Assembly: GCA_002238925.1 (NCBI GenBank)
Contig: MPNH01000031.1
Span: 1 to 60,372 of the forward strand
Reading direction: 5' to 3'
Origin: Spirochaetaceae bacterium bin103
GTDB lineage: Bacteria; Spirochaetota; Spirochaetia; SZUA-6; Bin103
DNA length: 60,372 nucleotides
Positions within the stretch are counted from its first letter, which is position 1. Each line of letters begins with the position of its first letter. Position numbers and translations under genes: made by a program. Under the pieces are notes generated by a model. That model saw only the letters and a program-made list of their open reading frames with translations. It made no database searches and was not told where the DNA came from. Of this stretch, positions 8,444 through 16,619 are shown one piece after another.

Positions 8444-9472
8444 ATGGCGGGAAACGGTTCCGAGAACGGGGCGCCGGCGGCGCACGGGGGGCAGCTCGAT
8501 CTGCCGATTCGGCCGCGCCGCAACCGGCGTACGGCGGCGTTGCGGGCGATGGTGCGGGAGACGCACGTTACGCCCGCGGACCTGATCCTGCCGTTGTTCG
8601 TCGTGGACGGGCGGGACGTGCGCGAGGAGGTGAAGTCGATGCCCGGCACCAGCCGCCTGAGCCGCGACCGCATCGTCGCGCAGGCGCGCACCGCGCACGC
8701 GCTCGGCATCCCGGCCGTGGCGCTGTTTCCGGTCATCGACGAGGGGCTCAAGGATGCGCACGCCACCGAGGGCGCCAACCCCGACGGCCTGTTGCAGTTG
8801 ACCGTCGCCGACCTCAAGCAGGCAGTGCCGGATATGCTGGTGATCACCGACGTGGCCATGGACCCCTATTCCAGCGACGGCCACGACGGCCTGGTGGTGG
8901 ACGGCGAGATCGTCAACGATCCCAGCGTCGACATCCTGTGCGGCATGGCGGTAACCCAGGCGGAGGCGGGCGCCGACCTGGTGGCGCCCTCGGACATGAT
9001 GGATGGCCGGGTAGGCTTCATCCGCGACGCCCTCGACGACGCCGGGTTCACGGACACGGGAATTCTGGCCTACAGCGCCAAGTACGCTTCGGCGTTCTAC
9101 GGGCCGTTCCGCGACGCTCTCGACTCGGCGCCCAAGCACGGCGACAAGAAGAGCTACCAGATGGACCCGGCCAATCGCCGCGAGGCGCTGCGCGAGGTGC
9201 TGCTCGACCTCGACGAGGGCGCGGACATGGTGATGGTGAAGCCGGCGCTGCCCTACCTGGACGTAATCGCGGCGGTCAAGCAGGAGTCCACCGTGCCGGT
9301 GGCGGCGTACCAGGTGAGCGGCGAGTACGCCATGATCAAGGCGGCCGCCGCCAATGGCTGGCTCGACGAGGCGGCCGTGGTAATGGAGACGGTGACCGCG
9401 ATCAAGCGCGCCGGCGCGGACCTGATCCTGACCTATTTCGCCATCGACGTGGCGCGCCGCGTCGGCGCCTGA
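8444..9472 (+). CDS. hemB: Delta-aminolevulinic acid dehydratase (porphobilinogen synthase)
   Basis: The 342-residue product condenses two 5-aminolevulinates to porphobilinogen in tetrapyrrole synthesis. Both Schiff-base lysines are present: Lys213 in YSAKYAS and Lys265 in MVKPALPY. The PSDMMDGRV motif at 182-190 is also intact. The metal-site loop (residues 139-159, DPYSSDGHDGLVVDGE) lacks the three zinc cysteines. It has the aspartate-rich form of magnesium/potassium-dependent enzymes. The start at 8444 is preferred to longer upstream readings because homology and normal length begin here; GTG at 8441 is equally possible. No other tetrapyrrole gene is in the window. Confidence 0.95.
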   Translation: MAGNGSENGAPAAHGGQLDLPIRPRRNRRTAALRAMVRETHVTPADLILPLFVVDGRDVREEVKSMPGTSRLSRDRIVAQARTAHALGIPAVALFPVIDEGLKDAHATEGANPDGLLQLTVADLKQAVPDMLVITDVAMDPYSSDGHDGLVVDGEIVNDPSVDILCGMAVTQAEAGADLVAPSDMMDGRVGFIRDALDDAGFTDTGILAYSAKYASAFYGPFRDALDSAPKHGDKKSYQMDPANRREALREVLLDLDEGADMVMVKPALPYLDVIAAVKQESTVPVAAYQVSGEYAMIKAAAANGWLDEAAVVMETVTAIKRAGADLILTYFAIDVARRVGA

Positions 9473-9491
9473 TCTCCTGTCGACCCAGGGT

Positions 9492-10074
9492 CTAGTCCGG
9501 CTTGATCACCCCGATGGTAAGCAGCACGTTGCCGAAGATGCGCTGCTCGGCGGTGGCGACCGCCAGCGCCACGTCCCGCCCGCGTCCCGCATCGTAGAAC
9601 GCGAACCGTTCCATCTGTTCCATCGGCTCCGGAAAACCCCCCCCCCCCCCGAAGTCCCCGGACTCCCCCCCCATCCGCGGGTGGCGCGCCCCCCCCCCGC
9701 GCCACGCCCCCCCCGCGTCCCGCATCGTAGAACGCGAACCGTTCCATCTGTTCCATCGGCTCGGTAAACCCGCCCGCCGCCAGGATGTCCCGGAACTCGC
9801 CCCAGATCGGCGGATCCTCTGCCATCGCGTAGGGTCCCTCGGTGGCATAGGCCATCACGGCCGCCGCCTCGATCGGTACGGCCGCCGCCAGCGCCGCCAG
9901 CACGTCCGTGGCGGACACGATGCCGGGCGACAGGTTGAGGCTTACCAGCTCCGCGTTGGCGCCGAGCGTGGTGCGAAACGGATAGTTGCCGTCGGCAATG
10001 AGGATCTGCGACCCGTGCCCGGCGCGCCCGAGCACGCGCAGGATGTCGGGATGAATCAGCGGAAAGTTCAGCAT
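9492..10074 (-). CDS. RbsD/FucU-family sugar mutarotase, interrupted by a corrupted tandem duplication
   Basis: From the ATG at 10074 the protein opens MLNFPLIHPDILRVLGRAGHG followed by ADGNYPF, the RbsD/FucU active-site region with its catalytic histidine. These enzymes interconvert sugar anomers, for example L-fucose or ribose. The C-terminus (FGNVLLTIGVIKPD) ends at a TAG at 9492. A 133-bp imperfect duplication at about 9581-9763 shifts the frame in between. Deleting one copy gives a 149-residue protein, the normal family length. The gene is therefore probably intact in the organism. It converges with hemB (20-bp gap). Confidence 0.75.
9581..9763. repeat. Imperfect 133-bp tandem duplication with C-homopolymer runs
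   Basis: The segment from CGCGTCCCGCATCGTAGAAC onward occurs at 9581 and again at 9714, an offset of 133 bp. Between them lies a degraded copy in which mixed GC sequence has become runs of up to 14 C. The text following the first copy (GGAAAACCCCC...) aligns base for base with the clean text following the second (GGTAAACCCGCCC...). It breaks the mutarotase gene. Confidence 0.85.
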
Positions 10075-10131
10075 CTCGCCCGCCAGTGTGCGCAATTCCC
10101 CGCCACCAAACAAGAGCCGCCCGGCTGCTGC

Positions 10132-11001
10132 CTACCCGCTCGGGCCTGCTGCGGCGATGCGTTTCAGGGCGGCGGCGACGCCCGCTTCGGTGTTGCTGGC
10201 GGTGACGAAGTCGGCGGCGGCGCGCACCTCGGGCGTGGCGTTGGCCATCGCGACCGCGGTGCCGGCGTAGCGCAGCATGTCGAGGTCGTTGGCGTTGTCG
10301 CCGATGGCCAGCACGTCGCACGGCGCCAGCCCGAGCCGCTCGCTCAGCCGCCGTACCGCGTGGCCCTTGGTGCCGGCGGGCGCCACCGCCTCCAGCGCGT
10401 CCGCGGACGGGAACGGCGCCCACCAACTTGCGATGCGCCCGTCAAGGTGCGCCAGCGCCGCCGCACCGGACACCACCTCTGCGCGCGTGCCGAAGCTCAC
10501 CATGCCGAGGACGCCGCGGTGTGCCGCTGCCGCCACGTCGGCCGCCAACTCCAGAATTCCCGTCTTGGTGCGCAGGTAGAACTGCGCGCACCGCGAGCGG
10601 TGGGCGGCTTTCTCCAGCACCAGCCTCACTTCGGCGCCGCCGCCGCCCTCCACGCCCACGTACAGCATCGGATGCAGCCCGGCGGCCCGCACGCGCGGCA
10701 CCACTGCTGCAACCGCGTCCCGATTCAGCGTGCTGCGCCACAACTCGGCGCCGGACGGGTCCAGCACCAGGGCGCCGTTGTGCAGGGCCAGATAGGCCGG
10801 CACCGCCAGTTCCTCAAGCACGCCCCGCAAGCGCATGACGCTGTGGTGGCCGCGTCCGGTGGCGATCAGCAACTGCGTACCGCTGTCCGCGGCACGGCGC
10901 AGGGCGGCGGCGTCTTCGGCGCCGATCCGGTTGTCCGGACTCAACAAGGTACCGTCCAGGTCTACCGCCAGCAGGCGCGGCGGCGAGTTGGCAGACATCA
11001 T
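10132..11001 (-). CDS. HAD-superfamily Cof-type sugar/cofactor phosphatase
   Basis: This encodes about 289 residues. Motif I is AVDLDGTLLS with Asp14 (nucleophile) and Asp16. Motif II is IATGR. A C2-type cap domain follows, and motif III/IV is the Lys in GTKGHA plus AIGDNANDLDML near residue 230. This is the typical Cof/YidA order for a cytoplasmic phosphatase of sugar phosphates or related metabolites. ATG codons at 11001 and 10998 both serve; upstream sequence to 11196 is non-homologous. It is divergent from uxaC. Confidence 0.88.
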   Translation of the reverse strand: MMSANSPPRLLAVDLDGTLLSPDNRIGAEDAAALRRAADSGTQLLIATGRGHHSVMRLRGVLEELAVPAYLALHNGALVLDPSGAELWRSTLNRDAVAAVVPRVRAAGLHPMLYVGVEGGGGAEVRLVLEKAAHRSRCAQFYLRTKTGILELAADVAAAAHRGVLGMVSFGTRAEVVSGAAALAHLDGRIASWWAPFPSADALEAVAPAGTKGHAVRRLSERLGLAPCDVLAIGDNANDLDMLRYAGTAVAMANATPEVRAAADFVTASNTEAGVAAALKRIAAAGPSG

Positions 11002-11074
11002 CGGTTTGCCGCTGCACTGTACCCGCGGCGCCGGTCCTGCTCCACCGCATCCGCGGTCTTGCCACGGTCTTGCC

Positions 11075-11104
11075 TTACCGAGCGGCGCCGTCCGGCCGTA
11101 GAAT
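11075..11104 (+). promoter_or_regulatory. Putative promoter of uxaC-eda
   Basis: TAGAAT at 11099-11104 lies 10 nt before the uxaC ATG at 11115. A weak -35 (TTACCG, 11075-11080) is 18 nt upstream. There is no purine-rich ribosome site between the box and the ATG. Confidence 0.4.
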
Positions 11105-11114
11105 GGGCGCCACC

Positions 11115-12560
11115 ATGGCCAGCGACTTCCTGGGCGAGCACTTTCTGCTGAGTAACGACGCCGCCCGGCGCCTGTACTTCGACTACGCGCGTGCAATGCC
11201 GATCTTCGACTACCACTGCCACCTGCCGCCGGAGCAGATCGCCGACAACCACCGCTTCGCCAACCTCACCGAGGTGTGGCTCGGCGGCGACCACTACAAG
11301 TGGCGGGTAATGCGCGCCCTCGGCGTCGACGAGGCCCTGATCACCGGCGCCGCCGACGACCGCGCCAAGTTTCGCGCCTGGGCGGAGGTGGTGCCGTTCA
11401 CCATCCGCAACCCGGTGTACCACTGGACCCACATGGAACTGCGCCGCCCGTTCGGGATCGACGAGTTGCTGTCGCCGGCCAATGCCGACGCCATCTACGA
11501 CCGTTGCAACGAGCTGCTCGCCACCGATGCGTTGCGCGTACGCGGCCTGTTAGAGGAGTTCGACGTGCGCGCGGTGTGCACCACCGACGATCCGGCTGAC
11601 GACCTCGCTGCACACCGCCGCATCGCCGCCGATCCGGCCTTCAGCGTAATCGTCGCGCCGGCGTTCCGGCCCGACAAGGCGATGGCGGGCGCGGACCCCG
11701 CCGCCTACAACGCCTACCTTGACCAACTCGGGGCCGCCGCCGGCATTGACATCGCCGGCTACGACGACCTGCTGCAGGCGCTGGAGCGGCGCCACGCCTG
11801 GTTCCACGAGCAGGGCTGCCGGCTGTCCGACCACGGCCTGGAAGAGATCCACGCCGATCCGTTCACGGCCGCGGATGCCGCCGCCGCGTTCGCCAAGGTG
11901 CGCGCCGGCACGCCGCTTGCAACCAGTGAACTGCGTATGCTGCAGTCGGCACTGCTGTACGAACTGGCGTTGATGGACGCCGCGCGCGGCTGGGCGCAGC
12001 AGTTCCATCTCGGCGTCCTGCGCGGCCTCAACACCCGGCTCGGCTCGGTGGTCGGTCCCGACTCCGGGTTCGACACCATCGGCGACATGGCCCAGGCCCG
12101 GTCGCTGGCGCGCTTCCTCGACCACCTGGACCGCGACGGACGGCTGGCCAAGACGATCCTGTACAATCTCAACCCGAGCGACAACGACCTGATGGCGGCG
12201 ATGATCGGCACCTTTCAGGACGGCACCGTGCGCGGCAAGATGCAGTTCGGCACCGCGTGGTGGTTCAACGACCAGATCGACGGCATGCGCGCGCAGATGG
12301 CGGCACTGTCCAACAGCGGTGTAATCAGCGCGTTCGTCGGCATGGTTACCGATTCGCGCAGCTTTCTTTCCTATCCTCGCCACGACTACTTCCGCCGCCT
12401 GTTGTGCGGCCTGTTCGGCGACGACATCGAGCTCGGGGTGCTGCCCGCCGACTACCCGCACCTTGGCGGTATCGTGCAGGACATCTGCTTCGACAACGCG
12501 GCGCGCTACTTCGGCGTGCCGGGAGTGGTCCCGACCCGCGGCGCCGGCGGCGGGGCCTGA
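11115..12560 (+). CDS. uxaC: Uronate (glucuronate/galacturonate) isomerase
   Basis: The 481-residue amidohydrolase-fold enzyme converts D-glucuronate to D-fructuronate and D-galacturonate to D-tagaturonate. The N-terminal metal motif FDYHCHLPPEQIADNHRF begins near residue 30. VWLGGDHYKWR follows, and the family signatures CTTDDPAD and FLSYPRHDYFRR are present. Length matches the family. The ATG at 11115 is favoured over one at 11103 that lies inside the -10 box. Only 3 nt separate it from the KDPG aldolase gene, making a hexuronate catabolic operon. The reductase, dehydratase and kinase steps are not in the window. Confidence 0.95.
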   Translation: MASDFLGEHFLLSNDAARRLYFDYARAMPIFDYHCHLPPEQIADNHRFANLTEVWLGGDHYKWRVMRALGVDEALITGAADDRAKFRAWAEVVPFTIRNPVYHWTHMELRRPFGIDELLSPANADAIYDRCNELLATDALRVRGLLEEFDVRAVCTTDDPADDLAAHRRIAADPAFSVIVAPAFRPDKAMAGADPAAYNAYLDQLGAAAGIDIAGYDDLLQALERRHAWFHEQGCRLSDHGLEEIHADPFTAADAAAAFAKVRAGTPLATSELRMLQSALLYELALMDAARGWAQQFHLGVLRGLNTRLGSVVGPDSGFDTIGDMAQARSLARFLDHLDRDGRLAKTILYNLNPSDNDLMAAMIGTFQDGTVRGKMQFGTAWWFNDQIDGMRAQMAALSNSGVISAFVGMVTDSRSFLSYPRHDYFRRLLCGLFGDDIELGVLPADYPHLGGIVQDICFDNAARYFGVPGVVPTRGAGGGA

Positions 12561-12563
12561 GCA

Positions 12564-13226
12564 GTGCACGACCGCCTGGAGTGGTACCGCGCCGTGCTGG
12601 CCGGCGGGCTGGTGCCGCTGTTCTATCACGGCGATGCCGAGGTGGCCGGCGGCGTGGCGGCTGCGCTGGTGGCCGGCGGCGCCCCCGCCGTCGAATTCAC
12701 CAACCGCGGCCCGGGCGCACTGCGCGTGTTTCAGGCCCTGGCCGAGCGCCCCGAGTTCGACGGCGCAGCCAGTCTCGGGGTGGGGTCGATCATCGACGCG
12801 CCCACCGCCGCGCTGTTCATCGCGGCCGGAGCCCGGTTCGTGGTCAGCCCGGTGTTCAGCGCCGAGGTGGCGCGCCTGTGCAACCGGCGGCGCATCCCCT
12901 ACCTGCCGGGCTGCGCCACGCCCACCGAGATCGCCACCGCCGAGGAGTGGGGCGTGGAGATCGTCAAGGTGTTCCCGGGCAAGATGGGCGGCCCGGCGTT
13001 CATCAGGGACGTGCTCGGCCCAATGCCGTGGTCACGGCTGATGCCCACCGGCGGGGTGCAGTTGAGCGCCGCCAGCCTGACCGGGTGGTTCGCCGCCGGC
13101 GCCTGCTGCGTCGGCATGGGCAGCGACCTGGTGCGCCGCGACCTGGTCGCCGCCGGCGACTACCGGGCGATCAGCACCAACGTGCGCACCGCCCTCACGC
13201 TGATCCGGCAAGCGCGCGGCGGCTGA
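12564..13226 (+). CDS. eda: KDPG/KHG aldolase family protein
   Basis: This is a 220-residue class I aldolase with a GTG start 3 nt after uxaC. Residues seen: Glu44 in VEFTNRGP with Thr46 and Arg48, and the Schiff-base Lys135 in VKVFPGK. The phosphate-binding end reads PTGGVQ and CCVGMGSDL. It splits 2-keto-3-deoxy-6-phosphogluconate to pyruvate and glyceraldehyde 3-phosphate, completing the hexuronate route begun by UxaC. TN in place of the usual TLRTP after Glu44 marks the EDA branch often found beside uronate genes. Confidence 0.9.
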   Translation: MHDRLEWYRAVLAGGLVPLFYHGDAEVAGGVAAALVAGGAPAVEFTNRGPGALRVFQALAERPEFDGAASLGVGSIIDAPTAALFIAAGARFVVSPVFSAEVARLCNRRRIPYLPGCATPTEIATAEEWGVEIVKVFPGKMGGPAFIRDVLGPMPWSRLMPTGGVQLSAASLTGWFAAGACCVGMGSDLVRRDLVAAGDYRAISTNVRTALTLIRQARGG

Positions 13227-13256
13227 GGGCGCCGGGCCCCCCGATGCTGCGGCGGG

Positions 13257-13631
13257 TCAGGTTCCCGGCAGGGGGCGCCGTCCGGCGTAGCCGTCTTCGA
13301 TGCGGTGGTAGTAGCGCAGTTCCGGTTCGTCGCTGCGCCAGCACAGGAACACCACCTCGCCATCAATCAGCGCCGGAAAGTCCACCAGCCCGATCTGGAA
13401 GTTCCAGTCCTTGTAGTAGCAGCCGATGCCGGCCAGTTCGACGAGGTGCTCCCGAAGCTGGTCCTGCAGTTCGTCGATGGTGGGCTCGCCGGCCTGTCCC
13501 GACAGCGCGGCGCGCGCCTGCGCGCCAAGATCGAGTACATCTTGTACAATGGCCCGCACCAGTGGCAGCGTACGCTGCGCTTCGGTTACGGTAAACAGAC
13601 GCGGGAACTCGTGCTCCGGTTCTGGTGTCAT
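13257..13631 (-). CDS. DUF2203 family protein
   Basis: The roughly 124-residue soluble protein starts LFTVTEAQRTLPLVRAIVQDV, an alpha-helical N-terminus. It ends in the DUF2203 signature: YYKDWNFQIGLVDFPALIDGEVVFLCWR, then a tyrosine/histidine segment and YAGRRPL. The function of the family is unknown. The start at 13631 is chosen by homology; an ATG at 13643 would add four residues. It is convergent with eda, 30 bp apart. Confidence 0.85.
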   Translation of the reverse strand: MTPEPEHEFPRLFTVTEAQRTLPLVRAIVQDVLDLGAQARAALSGQAGEPTIDELQDQLREHLVELAGIGCYYKDWNFQIGLVDFPALIDGEVVFLCWRSDEPELRYYHRIEDGYAGRRPLPGT

Positions 13632-13840
13632 CAGCCGGCCCATCCAAGAGCAGCAGTACGACCTTGTCAAGCTTGCGATCAGGCCGCCGAGCATGGAAGT
13701 GGGGCCTGCCAAACCATACACGGTGTGCAATATAGCGACATGGTGTTTGACAAAGTCTCAACTTCATAGAAAATAGCCGTGGCGCGACCAATCGGGGCCG
13801 CGTCCGCAGGTCGGAACACGATCGCGTGGAGGAAGTCGAA

Positions 13841-15538
13841 ATGATGAAACCGGGTTTTGGAATCATGCTCGTTGCCATTGCCGGGGCGCTTGTTGTCCTT
13901 GGGGGCTGCGTGTCCCCGCCGGACTGGCAAACCGAGCAGGAGGACGCTGAAGAGAAGGTCGGCGTTCTCGAGTCCGAGGTGGAGGCGCTCGAAGCCGAGG
14001 TCAAGGCCAAGGAGATGGCCATAAAGGACGCCGAGGCTGCTGCGCAGGAAGCCAAGAAGATGGCCATGGAGGCTGAAGAAGCCGCGATGGCTGCGCAGGG
14101 AGATGCCGAGGCGGAGGCAGCGGCGCGAGTAGCAGACGCCGAGGCGAGGTCGGCGGCCGCGGAAGCCAGGACGGCGGACGCCGAGGCGCGCTCGGCGTCC
14201 GCGGATGCCAGAACGGCCGATGCCGAGGCCAGGTCGGCGGCTGCGGACGCCCGCACCGCGGACGCCGAGGCCCGGGCAGCGGCCGCGGAGGCCAGAACTG
14301 CCGACGCGGAAGCCCGGGCGGCCGCCGCGGATGCCCGGATCGCGGAGGTTGCGGCGCGGGCGGCGGATGTCGCGTCCCGCGCCACCGACGTGGCGGCGAA
14401 GGCGACCGACGCCGAAGCGAGGCTGGCGGACGCCGAGGAGAAGCTGGCCGACGCCGAGGCCATGATGACGGCCCAGAAGTCGGAGATCGAAATGCTGCTG
14501 CGCGATGCAGAGGGGTACCCGATCTCGATACCTGCCGGGGTGGATCTGGACCTGGTGAATCTCGACGCGGTCGAGGTGTCGCGCGCCGGCCCGGATGCCA
14601 TCTACCTGTCCGGGATCAAGTATGGCGCCCTGGAATTCGGCGCCCTGGTGCGCTATACGGGCTCCAACGAGGCGATACTGGAGGCGCTCTACGAGCAGGG
14701 CACGGCGGAACTCCCGAATATGGACTTCTCCACGCCAGCTTTCGAATTGGTGCCTCCCAACGAGTTGATCATCTCCAACATCGGGGTCGCGGGCGCGGCC
14801 TACTCGGTGTCGTTGAAGATGAGCCGCGACGGGACCATCGAATTCGCCACCTCCGGCCAGGGCCACCCGGTGCGGACGGCTGCCGAGCTGTTGCGCGACG
14901 AGCTGTTGACCTCGCGCGGTACCATGCGGCTGGTGAACGGATTCGACGGCGGCAGCGCGCTGCCGGGCGAGGGCTCCTGGTCCATCGCCGGCGGCGGTGC
15001 GGTCGTCAGGCAGACCGACGCCGAGGCGAGCCATGCCAAGTTTGCCGTCGCCAACGTGTTGCAGCCGGCCACGCCGACGCTGTACGGCATGACGGCGAAG
15101 GTGGACGGCGGCGACCGGATCGGATACGGCCTGCATGTCCGCGCCTCCGGCACGCCCGCTTCCGGGAACACCTGGAACTATGGACACTCCTATCTGGTGT
15201 GGGTCACGTATGAACCGGGCTTCTTCGGCAGCGACGAAACCCAGGTGCAACTCTACGAGTCGATGGCCGACAACGAACTCGTGTGGCGCAACAGCAGGAA
15301 CGTCGCCAAGTCGATGACGGAAGGATTGACGGTGGAAGCGCTGTACGATCCGCGCGACTGTCCCGAGATGATGGAAGGGCAGAAGTGTTTCGGGGCGATC
15401 ACGGTCTTGCTCGACGGCAACGAGCAGTTCAAGGTTGCGGTGTCGCGGGAAATCGGCATGCGGGCGGCGGACGCCATCGCGCTGCGCGCGCTCGGCGGCC
15501 CGGTGGAGTTCAGCGACCTCTACGTGCACTCGCGCTAG
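13841..15538 (+). CDS. Lipoprotein with long alanine-rich coiled coil and C-terminal beta domain
   Basis: The 565-residue protein has an excellent ribosome site (GGAGGAAG at 13828-13835), which makes ATG 13841 the start rather than the GTG at 13826. A signal peptide runs to a lipobox with Cys23 (VLGGC). Residues about 32-230 are a continuous coiled coil with near-perfect 7- and 14-residue repeats of the type ARTADAEARSAAAD. After about residue 235 a globular part follows, rich in beta strands and glycine (NGFDGG, GSWSIAGGGAVVR, GYGLHVRASG), like a concanavalin/LamG-type domain. It ends in VEFSDLYVHSR. It probably projects a binding domain from the membrane, like a stalk. The exact family is unrecognised. 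Confidence 0.8.
   Translation: MMKPGFGIMLVAIAGALVVLGGCVSPPDWQTEQEDAEEKVGVLESEVEALEAEVKAKEMAIKDAEAAAQEAKKMAMEAEEAAMAAQGDAEAEAAARVADAEARSAAAEARTADAEARSASADARTADAEARSAAADARTADAEARAAAAEARTADAEARAAAADARIAEVAARAADVASRATDVAAKATDAEARLADAEEKLADAEAMMTAQKSEIEMLLRDAEGYPISIPAGVDLDLVNLDAVEVSRAGPDAIYLSGIKYGALEFGALVRYTGSNEAILEALYEQGTAELPNMDFSTPAFELVPPNELIISNIGVAGAAYSVSLKMSRDGTIEFATSGQGHPVRTAAELLRDELLTSRGTMRLVNGFDGGSALPGEGSWSIAGGGAVVRQTDAEASHAKFAVANVLQPATPTLYGMTAKVDGGDRIGYGLHVRASGTPASGNTWNYGHSYLVWVTYEPGFFGSDETQVQLYESMADNELVWRNSRNVAKSMTEGLTVEALYDPRDCPEMMEGQKCFGAITVLLDGNEQFKVAVSREIGMRAADAIALRALGGPVEFSDLYVHSR
14110..14470 (+). repeat. Coding tandem repeat of 21/42-bp units in lipoprotein gene
   Basis: Repeated GACGCCGAGGCGAG/GCGGCCGCGGA units encode the heptad ADAEARS/TAAAE. 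They recur at 21-nt and 42-nt steps through the coiled-coil part. Such arrays change length easily by slippage. Confidence 0.8.
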
Positions 15539-15558
15539 CGGTCAGTCCGTCCGAATAT

Positions 15559-15598
15559 CGGGCACACGCTGCCATCGTGGTGGCGCGTGCCCGTTTTT
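15559..15598 (+). terminator. Rho-independent terminator after the lipoprotein gene
   Basis: CGGGCACACGC (15559-15569) pairs with GCGCGTGCCCG (15583-15593), 10 of 11 positions, with a 13-nt loop, and is followed directly by TTTTT (15594-15598). It lies 20 bp past the lipoprotein stop and ends just before the next promoter. Confidence 0.85.
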
Positions 15599-15619
15599 CC
15601 TCCGGCTCCCCGGATTGGA

Positions 15620-15625
15620 TATACT
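15620..15625 (+). promoter_or_regulatory. -10 box of the second phyH-like gene
   Basis: TATACT is followed by 7 nt (AAGAGCC) and then the ATG at 15633. The -35 region is weak (TTTCCT about 18 nt upstream). This spacing implies a leaderless transcript. Confidence 0.45.
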
Positions 15626-15632
15626 AAGAGCC

Positions 15633-16610
15633 ATGTCTATTGCGCTCACCGGTGCCGAGATCGACCAGTTCCGGCGCTTGGGATACGTGGTCAAGGAGGG
15701 AGTCTACTCGGCGGCCGCCATGCAGCCGATCAAGGACAGCCTCACCGGAATCATCCATCGCGAGGCGCTTGAGCTGCAGGAGCGCGGAGAGTTGGACGAT
15801 GTGTTTGCCGACGAGCCGTTCGAAACCCGGCTGGCGGAGATCCGCTTCGCCAACCCGGCCGCGTGCGAGCACATCTACCGCGCAATCATGGGACGCGGCG
15901 GGGGTGGATTCCACGGTCCGCCGATGCTCGCGTTTCTGCGCCATGCGCCGCTGCTGTCGTGCATCGAGGGGCTGATCGGGAGCGACATCATCGGCTCGTC
16001 GGTGTACCGCATTCGGCCCAAGATTCCGCAGTGGGATCACGGTGAGGTGCCGTGGCACCAGGACTCCGGTTACCTGCTCGCGCATTGCGACGTCTACCTG
16101 ATCGTGACCTGCTGGGTGCCGCTGGTCGACGTAAACGTGGACAACGGCTGCCTGCACGTGCTGCCCGGCGTCCAGAAGGGCGGCATTCTGCAGCACTACA
16201 CCGGCGGCCACGCCGGCTACCTGGAGGTGCCCGCCGGGGAGTTGCCGGGGGTGCAACCGGTGCCGTTGGAGATGCGCGCCGGCGACGTGCTGTTCATGAC
16301 CAACATGACGCCGCACGCATCGTTCGCAAATGCGACCCGCATGGTGCGCTGGAGTCTGGATCTGCGCTACCAGGGTAGCGACGCCCCCACCAACGTCGGC
16401 GAGGAGCCGGAGTCGTACACCCCGGAGCGCGAGCCGGTGACCATGGCCTGCTATCCTCCGGAAGCGGACTTCGTGATCCGCGACGACCGCCACCCGGAGC
16501 GGGAGGTGGTCGATCCAAGCGAGTTTCAGGCGCTGCGCAAGAAATACGACCGCACCCGGGCTTTCTCCCCGGGGCGCGGCTGGACGCCGCTCGCCGAGCG
16601 CCGCGGTTAG
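15633..16610 (+). CDS. Phytanoyl-CoA dioxygenase (PhyH) family protein
   Basis: This is a 325-residue Fe(II)/2-oxoglutarate oxygenase. The metal site is PWHQDSGY (His142, Asp144) with the distal His228 in NMTPHASFANAT and an arginine at 236/239 for the cosubstrate. The segment CWVPLVDVNVDNGCLHVLPG is typical of the family. It is clearly diverged from the PhyH protein at 7536-8360, so the two are not a recent duplication. A short gap (9 bp) links it to the histidinol dehydrogenase gene. Substrate unknown. Confidence 0.9.
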   Translation: MSIALTGAEIDQFRRLGYVVKEGVYSAAAMQPIKDSLTGIIHREALELQERGELDDVFADEPFETRLAEIRFANPAACEHIYRAIMGRGGGGFHGPPMLAFLRHAPLLSCIEGLIGSDIIGSSVYRIRPKIPQWDHGEVPWHQDSGYLLAHCDVYLIVTCWVPLVDVNVDNGCLHVLPGVQKGGILQHYTGGHAGYLEVPAGELPGVQPVPLEMRAGDVLFMTNMTPHASFANATRMVRWSLDLRYQGSDAPTNVGEEPESYTPEREPVTMACYPPEADFVIRDDRHPEREVVDPSEFQALRKKYDRTRAFSPGRGWTPLAERRG

Positions 16611-16619
16611 GGTTTCTCA

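Noticed and set aside
9620..9720. CRISPR-like or functional homopolymer array
   Set aside because: The two copies are a single imperfect tandem duplication; there are no regular spacers.
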